64,000 bases of DNA from positions 2,629,001 to 2,693,000 of the forward strand of contig JAUCEF010000010.1 of the NCBI GenBank assembly GCA_033558025.1. Reading direction: 5' to 3'. The notes under the pieces are model-generated. The model saw nothing but the letters and a program-made list of their open reading frames with translations, did no database searches and was not told where the DNA came from. This DNA comes from Phytophthora sp. 'mugwort'. Its lineage: Eukaryota > Oomycota > Peronosporomycetes > Peronosporales > Peronosporaceae. Shown here one piece after another: positions 11,077 to 22,129 of the stretch; the stretch's first letter is position 1; each line of letters starts with the position of its first letter. A program made the position numbers and the translations under genes.

Positions 11077-11215
11077 GATCTCTATCGAATGGTGTTCTCT
11101 GTCGCGTCTCTGTTGATACAGTAACCAAATTGGCCGTGTAACCTGCTACGTCTAACCTTACCGGTATTTCTTTGTTAAGAGTTGTGGGGTACATTTCGTA
11201 CCCCATTTCGCAAAA
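11077..11215. promoter_or_regulatory. shared divergent promoter of the chromodomain gene and ARP6
   Basis: 139 bp separate the two start codons. Near the ARP6 side is a perfect 7-bp inverted repeat, GGGGTAC and GTACCCC, spaced by 5 nt (11186-11204). The stretch CCATTTCGCAAAA just before the ARP6 ATG resembles the oomycete initiator consensus. If that is the start site, the ARP6 leader would be very short. Function is inferred from position. Confidence 0.5.
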
Positions 11216-12760
11216 ATGAAGGTGGTGGCGCTGGACGCCGGTGGAGCAACGCTCAAGGCGTCTGTAGTAGGATCTGGCGTGACTCCGACCGCGTCACTTC
11301 TCGCAAATCATGTGGCATCACTGTCTGCCAATCCATCGGCGGTCTCCATGGGCCAGAAGCTGCAGAATCTGGAACGACAGCGCGCCAAGCTGCGCTACCT
11401 GCGGCCGGTGCAGAGGTTAGATGTGGGGTACATTTGATAATTATAAAAGGGTATACTGACGGGGTACACCTCTATATGAGCAGGGGGTACTGTGTCAACT
11501 GGAACGTCGAATCAGAACTGTGGGCGCATTTAATGTCGACCGAGGCAAGTTGAAGTTGCAATGTACACCCCGGGGTTACGCTTTATAGTATAACACTAAC
11601 TTTGTCTGCAGATGCTGAATGTGAATCCGCACGAGCACTCGCTAGTAGTTACAGCGCCGTTGCTCGCACCCGCAGTCGTGAACGAGTGCATGGACCAGGT
11701 GGTGTTCGAGGAGTTGGGCTTCCAGTCCTACGCTCGGGTTAATACCGCCGAGAGCTGCGTGCTCTCGTACTCGGAGCAGTGTGAACGTGAGTTCCAAGAG
11801 AGTCTTACGGCGGCTATGAAGCCTGTGGATCGGAGTCCTGTTAGAAAGAGACGGAAGAAAATGGAGGAGCTCATGGCGCCACCACCAGCGATGGACGAAG
11901 ATCCGCTGCGGTTCTCGGCGTCGTCTTGTCATCTTGTGGTGGACTCGGGGTTCTCGTTCACGCATGTGGTGCCCGTAATTGATGGGAAGGTTAATTTACC
12001 TGGTGTGAGACGGATTAATGTGGGCGGGAAGTTACTGACCAACTACTTGAAAGAAATTGTGTCCTACCGGCAATGGAATGTTATGGACGATACTCCTGTG
12101 ATAAATGAACTGAAAGAGACGTTGTGCTACTGCTCGATGGAGTTTAAGAGCGACCTCAAGCGATTTCACTCTGATCGACACGAGCGGAAGCATTGGATTT
12201 TGCCGGATTTTGTGCGGACGTTTAAAGGAAAGTGTCGTGAGGATGACATGGAAGATAACGATGAGACACATACCGACGACGAGCAGGCTTTGGAAATGGG
12301 CGTCGAGATGATTACAGTGCCAGAGGTGCTGTTCAATCCGTCGGATATTGGCATTCATCAAGCAGGAATCGCCGAGACGATCGTGCAGGCTGTCGAGGCG
12401 TGCCCCGAAGAGCTTTCCGATGCATTTTACGCCAATATCCTTCTGGTGGGTGGGAACACAAAATTTAGCAACTTCCGGCAGCGACTTGAGCGCGATTTGA
12501 GGTCATTAGTGTCTGATGATTTCGACATCGGATTGCATGAGCCTGCAGAGTGAGTTGTTCCCTCTTGTCTCTGTTGGATCTGGTGCTACAAAATTGACCC
12601 ACATTTGTTTTTTTATTGTTGATTGTGCTATTCTAGTCCAATACTCGCTGCTTGGCAAGGGTGCTGTTCTTTAGCTGCGTCGAACGCGCTGTCTGAACGG
12701 GTGGTGACCAAGCAGGAGTATGAAGAGCATGGCAGCAACATCTGCCTGAAACGATTCTAG
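11216..12760 (+). CDS. ARP6: actin-related protein 6 (SWR1/SRCAP complex subunit)
   Basis: Four exons keep frame: 11216-11415, 11484-11544, 11612-12549 and 12637-12760, giving 440 aa. Family marks: LDAGGATLKASVVG (phosphate-binding loop), RPVQRGYCVNWNVE, DSGFSFTHVVP, NVGGKLLTNYLKEIVSYRQ, VPEVLFNPSDIGI, NILLVGGNTKF and PILAAWQG near the end. These fit ARP6 better than actin or the other ARPs. ARP6 belongs to the nuclear SWR1/SRCAP remodeller that deposits histone H2A.Z. A charged insert of about 40 residues (KKMEELMAPPPAMDED) sits before DSGF, and another acidic insert follows LPDFVRTFKG. Intron 2 (11545-11611) is a GC-AG intron with donor GAG/GCAAGT. The gene is divergent from the chromodomain gene and convergent with AP-1 mu. 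Confidence 0.9.
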
Positions 12761-13249
12761 CGAGTAAATGGATGGAGCGTGCAATAGTAGAGGGAATCAC
12801 GCTGCCTCGCCATCCGGACGAGAGATCGCATTCAAGGATACAGGGGTACTCGCTCGTGGTGGATATTCTGGAGGCGTGATGACAGCATTTACTGAGCCGA
12901 TCACGACATGGTTGACATCCAGAAGAATGAACAATCAGAGAACTGATCCTTGGACCCATCTACGTGAATCACAGCCAGCATCCCAAGCAAAAGCAACGTC
13001 TACTCATATACATCGTTCAGATTCAGCAATGAAGGAAGAATCCAGCCCAAGAAAGGCCTCATCCGTGCGTCTACCCTGCCACTTCCTCACTCTCTACTGA
13101 CCGAATGGTTGCCGTCCAGCCTTTTCACCTCGCGCTCGTGCTTTCCTCAAGCAGATTGTTGTATTTCGGCATTGATCCGTCAGTCACTGGCTAATTAGTG
13201 TTGAGTGAAAGTCAGCACTAAGCTTCTTCTTTGCTGCCAGGAAACACAT
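12761..13249. other. intergenic between convergent genes
   Basis: About 490 bp between the stop codons of ARP6 and AP-1 mu, expected to hold both 3' UTRs. No gene seen. Confidence 0.5.
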
Positions 13250-14613
13250 CTAAGACATGCGTAGCTGGTAGTCGCCGTTCTGCGTGATGTAACGAACCCA
13301 CGGAAGCGCCTGGTAGCCGCTCTTTTCAATGATCTTGAGATAGCGCACCTGGATACCCGAGACTGTGAAGTAGGGGATCTCGAACTTGACCTGAATGGGC
13401 GCTTTCCAGTCGTCTGTGGCCTCGTGGTTGTCCACACTGGGCAGACCAAAGTGCGCCCGCATGAGGTACTCCCGAGAACCGTTGAACTGCTTAATAGACC
13501 AGACGATGGCGTCGCGGTCAGGCACATACGTCACTGAGCCAATGCTGCACTTGAAGCTGGGCGAGTCGACGTCAGGAGGCACCGGGATCACAATCTCCAC
13601 GTTGTTGGCGATACTGCGGCTCTTGAACTGCGACTTGGCCTTGACCATGTACTCAATACGTGAACGTGAATGAGGTTCCACGACCGCTTCGACCCAAATC
13701 AGCGGCTTAACGTGCGTGGCCAGACGGTACGTCATGAGGTCGAACTCGCCATCAGGCGGGATGAAGGAAATCGTGCGGTCCGACTCGAAGCGTGCAAGCC
13801 GCACGCACTGGTGAAACTTTATGTCCTCCATCTCAACCGCTTTGCCCTTGCTGGAGGTCCGACCTGTGGCTTCGAATAGCGCCTTGTCGTTGAGACCGAG
13901 CTTAAGCTCAGGCATGCCAGACAGGAAACTCTTCATTTTGACAGCTCCGATAATCTCCGAGTGCAGCACTGTGCCGTTGCTCGAGACGAGCAAGTTGAGT
14001 TTCTCCACAACGTCCAAGAAGATCTCATTCTTGCGGTGCTTAATACCCTCGCTACGCCAAGAGACGGCATTGGTGAGCGCCGTGGGCGGACGGGGAGCCG
14101 CTTCCAGTCTGTGGCCTTCCTGGGTGATATACTCGCGCAGAATACGCGCCTCCGTGGTCTGTGGGTACCCGTGATCCATGGTCTCATCCAGCAGCTCAAA
14201 GATAATGACAAAGTTGTCACGGATGCTCTCCTCTTCCAGCTCGCCGAAGTAATCACGGAAGACTTGGCAGATACGCGTGAGGTACATGAGCATAAGCGCC
14301 ACGTTCGAGTTCACCTTTGTCACGGTCATCAGGTACAGGTTATTATGCTATAGAGGGCGTATACATATCGAGCATAAGAGTGAGTATACATGTGAACATG
14401 CGAGTATAACGCTGGTATGGAGACGTAAAGGACCTTAAGATAAACGAAGGTATAGCCGTCCTCAGTGAACACTGGGCGCTGCTCCGAGTCGTCCTTGTCC
14501 TGTACATAGCGCGTGAACTTGGCCGACGCAGACATGGGGATGTCCCCACGGTAGTTGCGCGAGATGATGACCTTGCCCTTCAGGTCGGTGATGAACACGG
14601 CGGACAGCACCAT
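13250..14613 (-). CDS. AP1M1: AP-1 clathrin adaptor complex, medium (mu) subunit
   Basis: Two exons, 14613-14434 and 14347-13250, join in frame to 425 aa, the usual length for AP-1 mu (about 423). Longin-type N-terminus: VFITDLKGKVIISRNYRGDI, and HNNLYLM at the join. Then ELEEESIRDNFVIIFELLDE, YPQTTEARILREYITQEG and NAVSWRSEGIKHRKNEIFLD, which introduces the mu-homology domain (about residues 165-425). It ends KIIEKSGYQALPWVRYITQN. The mu-homology domain binds YxxPhi sorting signals, and AP-1 acts in trafficking between the trans-Golgi and endosomes. NAVSWRSEGI with the following KHRKNE favours AP-1 over AP-2. The donor of the 86-nt intron reads AAG/GTCCTT, weaker than the usual GTRNGT. Confidence 0.93.
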
Positions 14614-15180
14614 GGCGAACGAGGCGAGGTGGTTCCTTCCCTGCTGGCGCGGATTGAGAGTGCCGCGTGGTATCTGACATAACGTCTTCTAATTGGTTGA
14701 AACTAGCATTGATCGGACCTATCACGTACGTATAATCCACCAACCTGTTAATAGCGATCTAAAGAGTCTCTTTATTCAAATACATGTAGCGAACTTATCC
14801 TTCTATATTGAGTCCCTTATTGCAATTATTGCTAATGACGTAATAATTAATTGTTAATTCATTACTCGAAGTGTGATCATTTTGCGGCGTACGTAACGCC
14901 AAGAAGGGCGTGTACGAATAACACGCACTGTATGTTTCCTGAGCGCATGCTGCGCTAGCCTCGCATTGGAGCGAATGGCTGTGGCGTCGCGAAGAGCTCG
15001 GGCCTGCGCCTGCGGGTTCAAATTGAGCATGCTGCGACCAGTGGTGGTCACTGCGGGCTTCTGGTTATTGGGATAATGGAATTTTGGGGGTGCCCTCCCA
15101 CCCAGGTAAAAAATATAAGGGTTTTGAGGCAACTGTGAATTGAGGCAAGAAATGAAGCACGCGAGTAGACTAATTGTCGC
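14614..15180. other. upstream of AP-1 mu; weak 92-aa frame
   Basis: It holds the AP-1 mu promoter region, then AT-rich DNA. A 92-aa minus-strand frame at 15132-14854, ending in a basic stretch (TVRVIRTRPSWRYVRRKM), may be a repeat fragment. I do not recognise it. Confidence 0.4.
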
Positions 15181-15735
15181 CTAGTCGGTCACTCGAGCTG
15201 GCGACGTACCGAGCGACGAGCTAAGCAAGCAAAAGATAATTAGCAACAACAACAACAACAACAATAGAAGTCTAATTAGGCGTACCTCGAAGGCGTTGGA
15301 TCGTGCGCGTGGGTCGCTCTCGAAGGAGCACACGACGTCGCCCACGCCGTGCTCTGGTAGTCCCAATAGATAATTCGTACTGCGGCTCGAAGTCGTGCAT
15401 AATCTGTGGTGCGAAATTCTAAGCGGGCTCCTAGAGAGCTCTTCGAAACCAAGCCACTGGGTAAGATACAGCGTCTCGCCGTTAATGCGGCGTTTGGCCC
15501 AAATTTGTTTGAGGTCGTATTCGTCGTCCTCCAGCGTAGCTTCTTCAGACGCGGCTGCCCTAAAGCGCTCAGCACGGGCTATGATTTTGGTGTCGTCATC
15601 ATCAGAAGCGCTGTCATCTTGCAAGTTGACGGAACTCTGGGAAGCGACAATGGCAGCGCCGCCAACGTGGCTGAACTGCCCACGAAGATGCTGGAAGCTC
15701 GATGCGTGGCGCTGACGGGGGGTGAGAGGCACCAT
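15181..15735 (-). CDS. partial chromodomain protein or gene fragment
   Basis: From the ATG at 15735 the frame gives 184 aa: a Ser/Asp-rich start (SASDDDDTKIIARAERFRA), then DDEYDLKQIWAKRRINGE and LYLTQWLGFEE. These match the first two-thirds of a chromodomain, but the usual Trp-Glu-Pro and closing helix do not follow. The frame then runs into a poly-Leu stretch encoded by a (CAA)7 microsatellite on + (15244-15264). A likely intron starts at a GTACGC donor near 15285 and could end at GCTTAG near 15228, removing that stretch, but the last exon is uncertain. It could be a decayed retrotransposon tail or a small host gene. Confidence 0.4.
   Translation of the reverse strand: MVPLTPRQRHASSFQHLRGQFSHVGGAAIVASQSSVNLQDDSASDDDDTKIIARAERFRAAASEEATLEDDEYDLKQIWAKRRINGETLYLTQWLGFEELSRSPLRISHHRLCTTSSRSTNYLLGLPEHGVGDVVCSFESDPRARSNAFEVRLIRLLLLLLLLLLIIFCLLSSSLGTSPARVTD
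15244..15264. repeat. (CAA)7 microsatellite
   Basis: Seven perfect CAA units. On the minus strand they would be read as Leu codons or lie in a short intron of the chromodomain-like ORF. Confidence 0.85.
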
Positions 15736-17384
15736 GGTGGTTCGTAGCTTGGCAGCCGTGAGGGAAATGTGTGAATGGGAGCACGCGAGCGGCCTGTCGA
15801 TGGCAAAAACACATTAGATTGGATAGCCCTATGATATATTATAAACCCGTTTTATTCGTTACTACTCCGTCCAGCAAATAAATAGCAACCCGTATAAACG
15901 CAAAAACAAAGCGTTACCGCAACCGCCCGCATCTCTGTTTGTTGCCTGATAATTAATAATGTAAGAGAAAGCAAGTTCTCAATTGTTGGCAGGCTATAAT
16001 TATATTAAGCGAATCCGACAGTGCGATATTTACGGCAGCGAACCAATTCACATGGTTGTTCAGAAACAGTTTTTCAGTGAGTTACGACTGCCGCTTGCAG
16101 TAGGATACAGGGCAACTTCAACACCTTTTGAAGAATTCATAATAGTGCAGCAAATCGAAGCTCGGATGGCTCCGATAGAATGTTGCCAGATAGTACCGAC
16201 AAACAAACTATCAGTTTGCTTGCCCTATTACATGAGTATAAGAATGAGCTATGGAGCACGTAACGTGATGTACTAAAGAAACCATAGACGTTGGCGTCAG
16301 TTCTTCAATCACAGCTGCTAGACTGGTGAGCAGCCTTATTACACGCCACGGCGGTGCTGTAGAACCACAAGGCGAATCGGCGCTGGAAAGAGGCCACCTT
16401 GGCCTGCGAAATCGCTGAATGAAAACAGGTAGTGATCGCTGGCATGTGATCCCTCTTGATGCACACCTTAGAGAAGTGATAGCAAGCACGCTTCACATGG
16501 GTTTTCCCTAACGTGTGGATTATCTTCTCGCACGACACCACACCGTCGGCGACTAGAACGTCGTTTCAGACTGGATCTTGGAGACGACCTCCCGACGAAC
16601 GGGCACTGACGATCATGCTGAGTTGAGAACAGTAGACAACGCGGCAGCAGGTGACGATGCAGCCGGAGTGGAGTTAAGCTATGGAGGGCAGGTATTGAAG
16701 CTTTGACGGGGCTTGAAGGAGTCATCGTGGGAGAAAGCGGTCGAAGATGAAAAAGCAGAAGTGAGAACCTCGTAACCACACGCGGAAGCCAAGATAGCTA
16801 ACTAGCTAGCTATAGAATCGTCGTCGTGTTCGTGAGAACTAATCATTGGGTTTTGAGCATAATGGGTTACCCACCCCTTTTACCAACCCACCCGTAAAAG
16901 TATTTTTTTACACATCCGCGCCGTCACTGTAATGTTGATTTCTGCCAACACTGCCTGCGACCGGATCTTAAGTATAGCCAGGGATCCCGATTATGGCATT
17001 TTAGTTCCAGTAACGTTTTATGAAAACATCGAATAATTTATTGTAGCTTCATCTCGATAAAATTAATAATTTATTTGAAAACAGAATTACCTTCCATAAT
17101 TGGTACACAAACCCCTCTTTATATTATGGAGCTCTTACAACCAACCGCCTGAGGGACGGTGTTGCAGATCGTCAAGCTCTCGTTTTGGTCTAGCTAGCTC
17201 TAACAGTCAGTCAGTCTTCAATTCAATCGCTAGAGTACACGCTATCCCCCCCCACATCCCTCGACCTTCATGGCCTTCGTCGCCCGCCCACGCAACTCGG
17301 CCTTCACGCCCGGACAAGTCACAGGCTCCTACTTCCGTCCGTGCCGCGATGACAACGATGAGGTGATCTCGGAGTAACGGCACG
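15736..17384. other. long gene-poor stretch
   Basis: About 1.65 kb with several short frames on both strands, none with recognisable domains. The nearest thing to a gene is a 97-aa plus frame at 15983-16276, with no family signal. Probably old repeat DNA. Confidence 0.45.
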
Positions 17385-17593
17385 GTGCGGAAGCAAACCC
17401 GTCGCACTGGGTATTCGAACCTAATGCGACATGTGCGCCGAGAGCACGCGGACTATCAGGCTGTCATGTTTGCAGCCCCGACCGCAGAAACTGGCTCCAT
17501 ATTGAGCTACGTGCGCAGCAGCTTTAAATGTCTGCCCTGTCTCGATTGGATCATCAAGAACAACCTACCTCTGCAATTCCGCGAGAAACCAGA

Positions 17594-17642
<49 letters not shown>
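17385..17642 (+). pseudogene. hAT-like transposase N-terminal (BED finger) fragment
   Basis: The frame reads RRTGYSNLMRHVRREHADYQ, the end of a BED-type finger with its His pair. Then come TGSILSYVRSSF and LDWIIKNNLPLQFREKP, a pattern I associate with hAT-like proteins of oomycetes. It stops after about 85 residues and no hAT catalytic core follows, so this is a fragment. The 5' Cys pair of the finger was not found in frame. Confidence 0.45.
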
Positions 17643-17650
<8 letters not shown>

Positions 17651-17746
17651 GAGTTACGGCCGCCGTTTACTGGGACTTCCATTTAATGCGCAAACATTTC
17701 CTTTTAATCTTCCAGCACCGGGCAGGTGTCAGACCCTAAAAGAATT

Positions 17747-18059
17747 TTATAATTTGTAATAATTATTTATTTAATGATAAATAATGTACTTTAAAAATTA
17801 ATCAAAATAAGATTAAATTTTAAATTTTATATTTTTTTAATATTGTTTTTTTGTATTGATTGTTTTACTTTTATTTTTTGAAGTTTGAATAATTTCGTTT
17901 GTTATGTTTTTTTAAATTTGCATTTAAAAGTAACCACGATATCGATTTTTTAATTTGTTTATCTTCATTTAAAAGCATTAAAAAATATCTATTTTGTTTT
18001 GTAATTGTTTTATATTTATATTAATAATTTTTATAAAAATTTATAATTTGTAATAATTA
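17747..18059. repeat. very AT-rich block between identical 19-bp direct repeats
   Basis: The 19-bp sequence TTATAATTTGTAATAATTA occurs at 17747-17765 and again at 18041-18059. Between them lies about 275 bp of almost pure A and T, far from the composition on either side. It interrupts repeat-derived DNA between the hAT fragment and the Harbinger pseudogene. It might be a nuclear copy of mitochondrial DNA, an expanded intron or a small AT-rich element. The sequence alone does not decide. Confidence 0.7.
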
Positions 18060-18116
18060 ATTATTTACAGTGCATCGACTAACCATCCAGCCCCGAACGC
18101 CAAGCACAAGCTTATC

Positions 18117-18840
18117 ATGCGTGTTGCGTTGACGATGCTGTATTTGGCTCAAGGGTGGAAGATGAACGAGGCAGCTACGGTGCTGGGTATCTCAAGATCG
18201 CGTGCTGTGAATTACTTCAACGACACTGCGAAGGTCCTCGTAATGTCGCGAGAGATAGTGGTGTTGCCAATGCCAGGCAAGCTCGCCGACGTTGAGAACG
18301 GCTTCGCTTCCGTTGATCGCTTTCCCGGTGTGGTTGGTGCGATTGACGGGACCATCATCAAGATTCCCCGGACCCACGACTTCGAAGGTTGGTACTGCCG
18401 AAAAACCGTCCCGGCGATGGCTTTGTTCACTGTCCATTCGTGCTGGGTCTAATTATGACCAGTCTCTGTGGAATGGCTCCGGCATCAAGAACGGTAAGCC
18501 GATAAATTATTTAAAGCTGGGCTATTGCTACGATATTAATAAATGTATATTGCCAGGTTATCATCCTACGTGCTGCCAGGCAAGTACTTTATCGGTGACG
18601 CCGGATAACAAATTTAGAGGCATCGCTTTCACCTTTTCCCCAGCAGGAAGCTGCTGTAGATCCGCGCATGTGGATTACAATAAGGTCCACTCAAGAACAA
18701 AAATTACTGTCGAATATGCATTCGTCCGCCTGAAGAATAGGTTTTGGATTCTGCTGGGATAGCTTGAGCAGAAGACATCGGGTTCAATATGTAACGTTGT
18801 AATGGGGTGTGCAATTTTGCACAACTTTCTTATTCTTGCT
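18117..18840 (+). pseudogene. PIF/Harbinger (DDE_Tnp_4) transposase
   Basis: The first frame starts MRVALTMLYLAQGWKMNEAA, with a helix-turn-helix (ATVLGISRSRAVNYFND), and reaches VVGAIDGTIIKIPR, which holds the first catalytic Asp, and FEGWYCRK. After a frame change near 18430 comes SNYDQSLWNGSGI. KYFIGDAG, with the second Asp, follows in another frame and then a stop. YNKVHSRTKITVEYAFVRLK, with the catalytic Glu, is in a third frame. LEQKTSGSICNVVMGCAI and ILHNFLI close the domain. Several frame changes and stops make it inactive. No terminal repeats or target duplication were found. Confidence 0.75.
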
Positions 18841-19684
18841 AACGATTCCTACAATGTCTTTGGGTTAGACCCTAGGCTAAGAAAAGAACCTCTTACTGCA
18901 CAGAAAATTGTAGTGATCAAGAAGAGCTTATTTACAATTTGCAAACATCGCAAAGACCGACGACTTAGCTGACATTTTATCAGGTATCATGTAAACATAA
19001 TGAACTCAAACCGCCCTAGTATTAAAGCTCTTGTCATGCCCCATCAATTCCGCGCCATTCGTGCCATAAGCCATACCATAGGACTAGGACGTTGTCTGTG
19101 TGCTCTGTGATTCAGCCTAATCAACGTGCCTGACAGGATGACGGAGCAGTGCTTTCTTGTTTGAATGGTGGCACAAAAAGCAAATATGTGTGCCCACCAT
19201 ACGATAGCGGTGTAGGCCTTCATCGATGGCACAAGGCGAGACCAATTGCCATGGCACCACACTGAGTCATGCATGGCATTTTCGTGACACCACAAACCTA
19301 GTTCTCGATAGGTGTAGGCAATAAAATGTGAGATGGTACGAATGGCGCGCGGTTAGAACTCGGCCTTAAGGTTATGTGCTACTGTCGCTCAATGAGCTGT
19401 CGCAAGAACTGCAGTTGCAGCCCCTAAAGCCTTTGGGTCTCTTAATGTTGCTGTTGCAACATGGCGGTCAGAGCATGCAACGGATTGTCAGCTTCCCGGC
19501 CGCCTGCCCATCGAAGACGCGATAGCCTTCATGCCGCTTTGCAAAGCAGAGTCTAGTTGAACAGCAGGCGGTCCCTTCGGCTGCGACTTGTTTGGGGGTT
19601 CGTACGCATCGTTAAGGCCCACATCGCCGTCCTCGTCGCCATGCTGAGAGTCCATAAGCACCTCGCCGCTGAGACCCGCTCTTA
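18841..19684. other. no gene seen
   Basis: Repeat-like DNA between the Harbinger pseudogene and the minus-strand Myb-like fragment. A short minus frame at 19295-19044 rich in Trp, Cys and His has no family signal that I recognise. Confidence 0.4.
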
Positions 19685-20127
19685 ATGCAACGCTTCCTTA
19701 GAATTACCCATAGACCATCGTCCAACTTCTCTAACACCGTTGGCATTATTGTCGGTTCTGTTCGCTTCGCGCTTCTCTTTCATGTGCACGCACTTCAGCT
19801 TTCGATACTTGTGGGAGACATACAACAGGAATTAGGCAAGACAACACAATTATATTCGTGTAATGTAAAAACTAAACGTCTCCCACTACAAAATGTTTTA
19901 CCTACTCTTGCTTGATTACGATGCCAAGCGACTGAGACAGTACGCTAACAAATAGATGCCACGCGAGTGACGTGTTGGTCTTGGATATCTGCTGTCTCCA
20001 GACGGCGCTTCACCTCGCCATCCGCAAATCGCAGGCGCAACAACTCGCTTACCATTGCATTTGTCCAGCGCGAGCGGCTCACAGCCTTGGCCTTCGTGTC
20101 TTTTTTACTGCGGCAGACTTCGTACAC
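19685..20127 (-). pseudogene. Myb/SANT-like fragment, repeat-associated
   Basis: Minus strand, from about 20127: KAVSRSRWTNAMVSELLRLR followed by FADGEVKRRLETAD. This looks like the trihelix/Myb-type DNA-binding start often carried by oomycete repeats. A stop follows. A possible intron (donor GTAGGT near 19908) leads to KEKREANRTDNNANG. The frame then breaks. It may belong to the same decayed element as the frames at 20200-21676. Confidence 0.35.
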
Positions 20128-20208
20128 TTCCAGACACTACCACATACTGTAGGACTGCGAGAGCATCGCATGCGGAGGTGGCACATCCGCTTTCCCTCTT
20201 TTAAATCC

Positions 20209-21676
20209 CTACATTGCCGCATGTTGCGCTGCTGCGTTTGCCTGTTCATGTCCGTACAGGTGGGTTTCCTGCAAAAAGATCAAATCCCGCTGTCCTCTTG
20301 CATGTTGCTCCTTCAAACCTTGGAATCTGCCCCCTAAGTTCGTCATGTGTGTGTGGCAAGCCCTCTCCCGTTCACCGTAGTTATCCCAATGGTTCTGTCT
20401 TGCTTGTTCCGCTCCGCGCCACCTGTCTTCCTCTCTCGCCCTTGCTGTCTCTTTCTCCCTCCAAGTTTCTTCCGTGTCGTCTGAAAATCCTTTTTGTAAT
20501 TTTTTAATGTTGTTCTGAGTCAATTGTGTTGAAAAACCTCAGTATGTTCGTCTGCTGTCCGGTAGTGTCACCTTCCCCGACAGCCCTTTCCTTTCCATCG
20601 CGCCTACTTCCCATCACTGAGCTCCCCCGCAGATGCAGCCGTCTGCACCGAATCATGTTCTGCTCGTGATTGCCTGCTTGCTGGTTTTACGCTTTCGTGG
20701 TCGATGCTTCGGTTGTCCCCGGTTGACATTGAGCGGTCCTTGCTCCTCTCCCTCCGTTGGCCTCCGCTTGCAGATCTCCTTAATTGATAGCCCCTTCCCC
20801 GTGTCCTTCGCTGTGCGTCCTGCTTCCGCCTTCCTCTGTGCCGCATCCTTCCTCAGCTTCCTCCTGACCCACCTGTCGTGTCAGCGTCGCCCTGGTGCTC
20901 CCTGCCTCTTGTTTTTTTTTCTGCAGTCCTCCCTTCCTCTTCCTTGTTCTTGCAATGTTTCCCCTTGCCCCCCCCCCCCCGTCGTCGTCCTCCTCGCCGT
21001 CTACACTTAGTAGCTTGTTTGGGCTGTGCTTGCTCCCTCCCTCTCTATCTTGTCTGCATAATTTGGCTGCTTTCCGGATCAACTTGAGTGTTTCGCCGCC
21101 TCCTTTGCTGTTTTTGCGGCATCATACGGAACTGCGTCTAGCTCCTTGCCCACATATTTGACCCTTATGCGGTTCGCGTCCCCGTCATCGTGGGTAGGTT
21201 CTCCGCATAACACGCGAAGCGCTCTTGGTCATAGGCTACTGCTTGGAAGTGGTTCCCCGTCTCCCTCTACTGGAGGACCATCACAGTGGTAACACCCCTT
21301 TTGATACTAGTTCTTGTAGCATCGCCAAGGCCTTTTTCGTATTCATCGGGCACACTGTGCCTGTTTCCAGCTCCTCGTCTTGTGTTATCCATTCGTAGCC
21401 GTACGCGTAAGCCTGCATTCTAGCCGGCCCGTGCTCCCTTACATCTAGGACGTACACTCTTTCCCGCGCGTGCATCGACATCGCTTTCAAATGCGGCGGC
21501 CTCACCCAGTAAGGCATGGGGATCGTGGCCTTAACCGACTTCGTGCGTTGTCCGACATAGTGGTCAGCCAGTCCGCTCAGCATATCCCCGTCTGACAGCT
21601 TTGCCATCTCATAACACCCGCTCACCAGCGTTTCTGTTTTTATGTCCTCCGGATGCAGTTTCACTTCTTCCGCCAA
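20209..21676 (-). pseudogene. decayed unknown protein, repeat-derived
   Basis: Broken minus-strand frames read in order. One opens MAEEVKLHPEDIKTETLVSG and includes TIPMPYWVRPPHLKAMSMHA (21676-21281). A piece with GCYHCDGPPVEGDGE and RIRVKYVGKELDAVPYDAA lies at about 21290-21120. A charged low-complexity run full of Arg, Lys and Glu follows (21082-20604). Last is a helical piece with RDLIFLQETHLYGHEQANAA (20523-20209). The order and charge resemble a gag-like or coiled-coil protein, but I do not recognise the family. A poly-C tract lies near 20970. Stops and frame changes show it is dead. Confidence 0.3.
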
Positions 21677-22129
21677 GTCGCAATCATTCCGTTGATGACC
21701 TGCGTTTTGAGCATGTTGGCAGCATCAGCTACCGATTGATGGCGTCGAGGTATCGTTCGGTTGACCCCGGAACCTCTGTCTAAATTGGCCTGGACATGTG
21801 GATACGTCTCGTCAAGTTGAACTCGGATACCGTTGCCACCATGGGAAGTGCAAGTCTTCGTTCAGTTGACTGCCCTTCAGCGTCTACGCCGCTTTTTCCT
21901 GCGATAAATTTTCAACCGGCTCCCATGTGGGCTTCTCTCCACCCGCATTCGCCACAAGAAATTCATTTATGAATGCGCTAGACGAGCAATCTCTGAACAA
22001 TTTGGCCAAACTGCCGTCTGCTCACGAATGGCACTGTGCGGCGGCATCCGCCTAGTTGCGTCCGTGTATGGCATCAGTGATTCCGTGTTGAATAGAGGAT
22101 GGCGTTTCTTCCCGGCATGTGTGTTGAAC

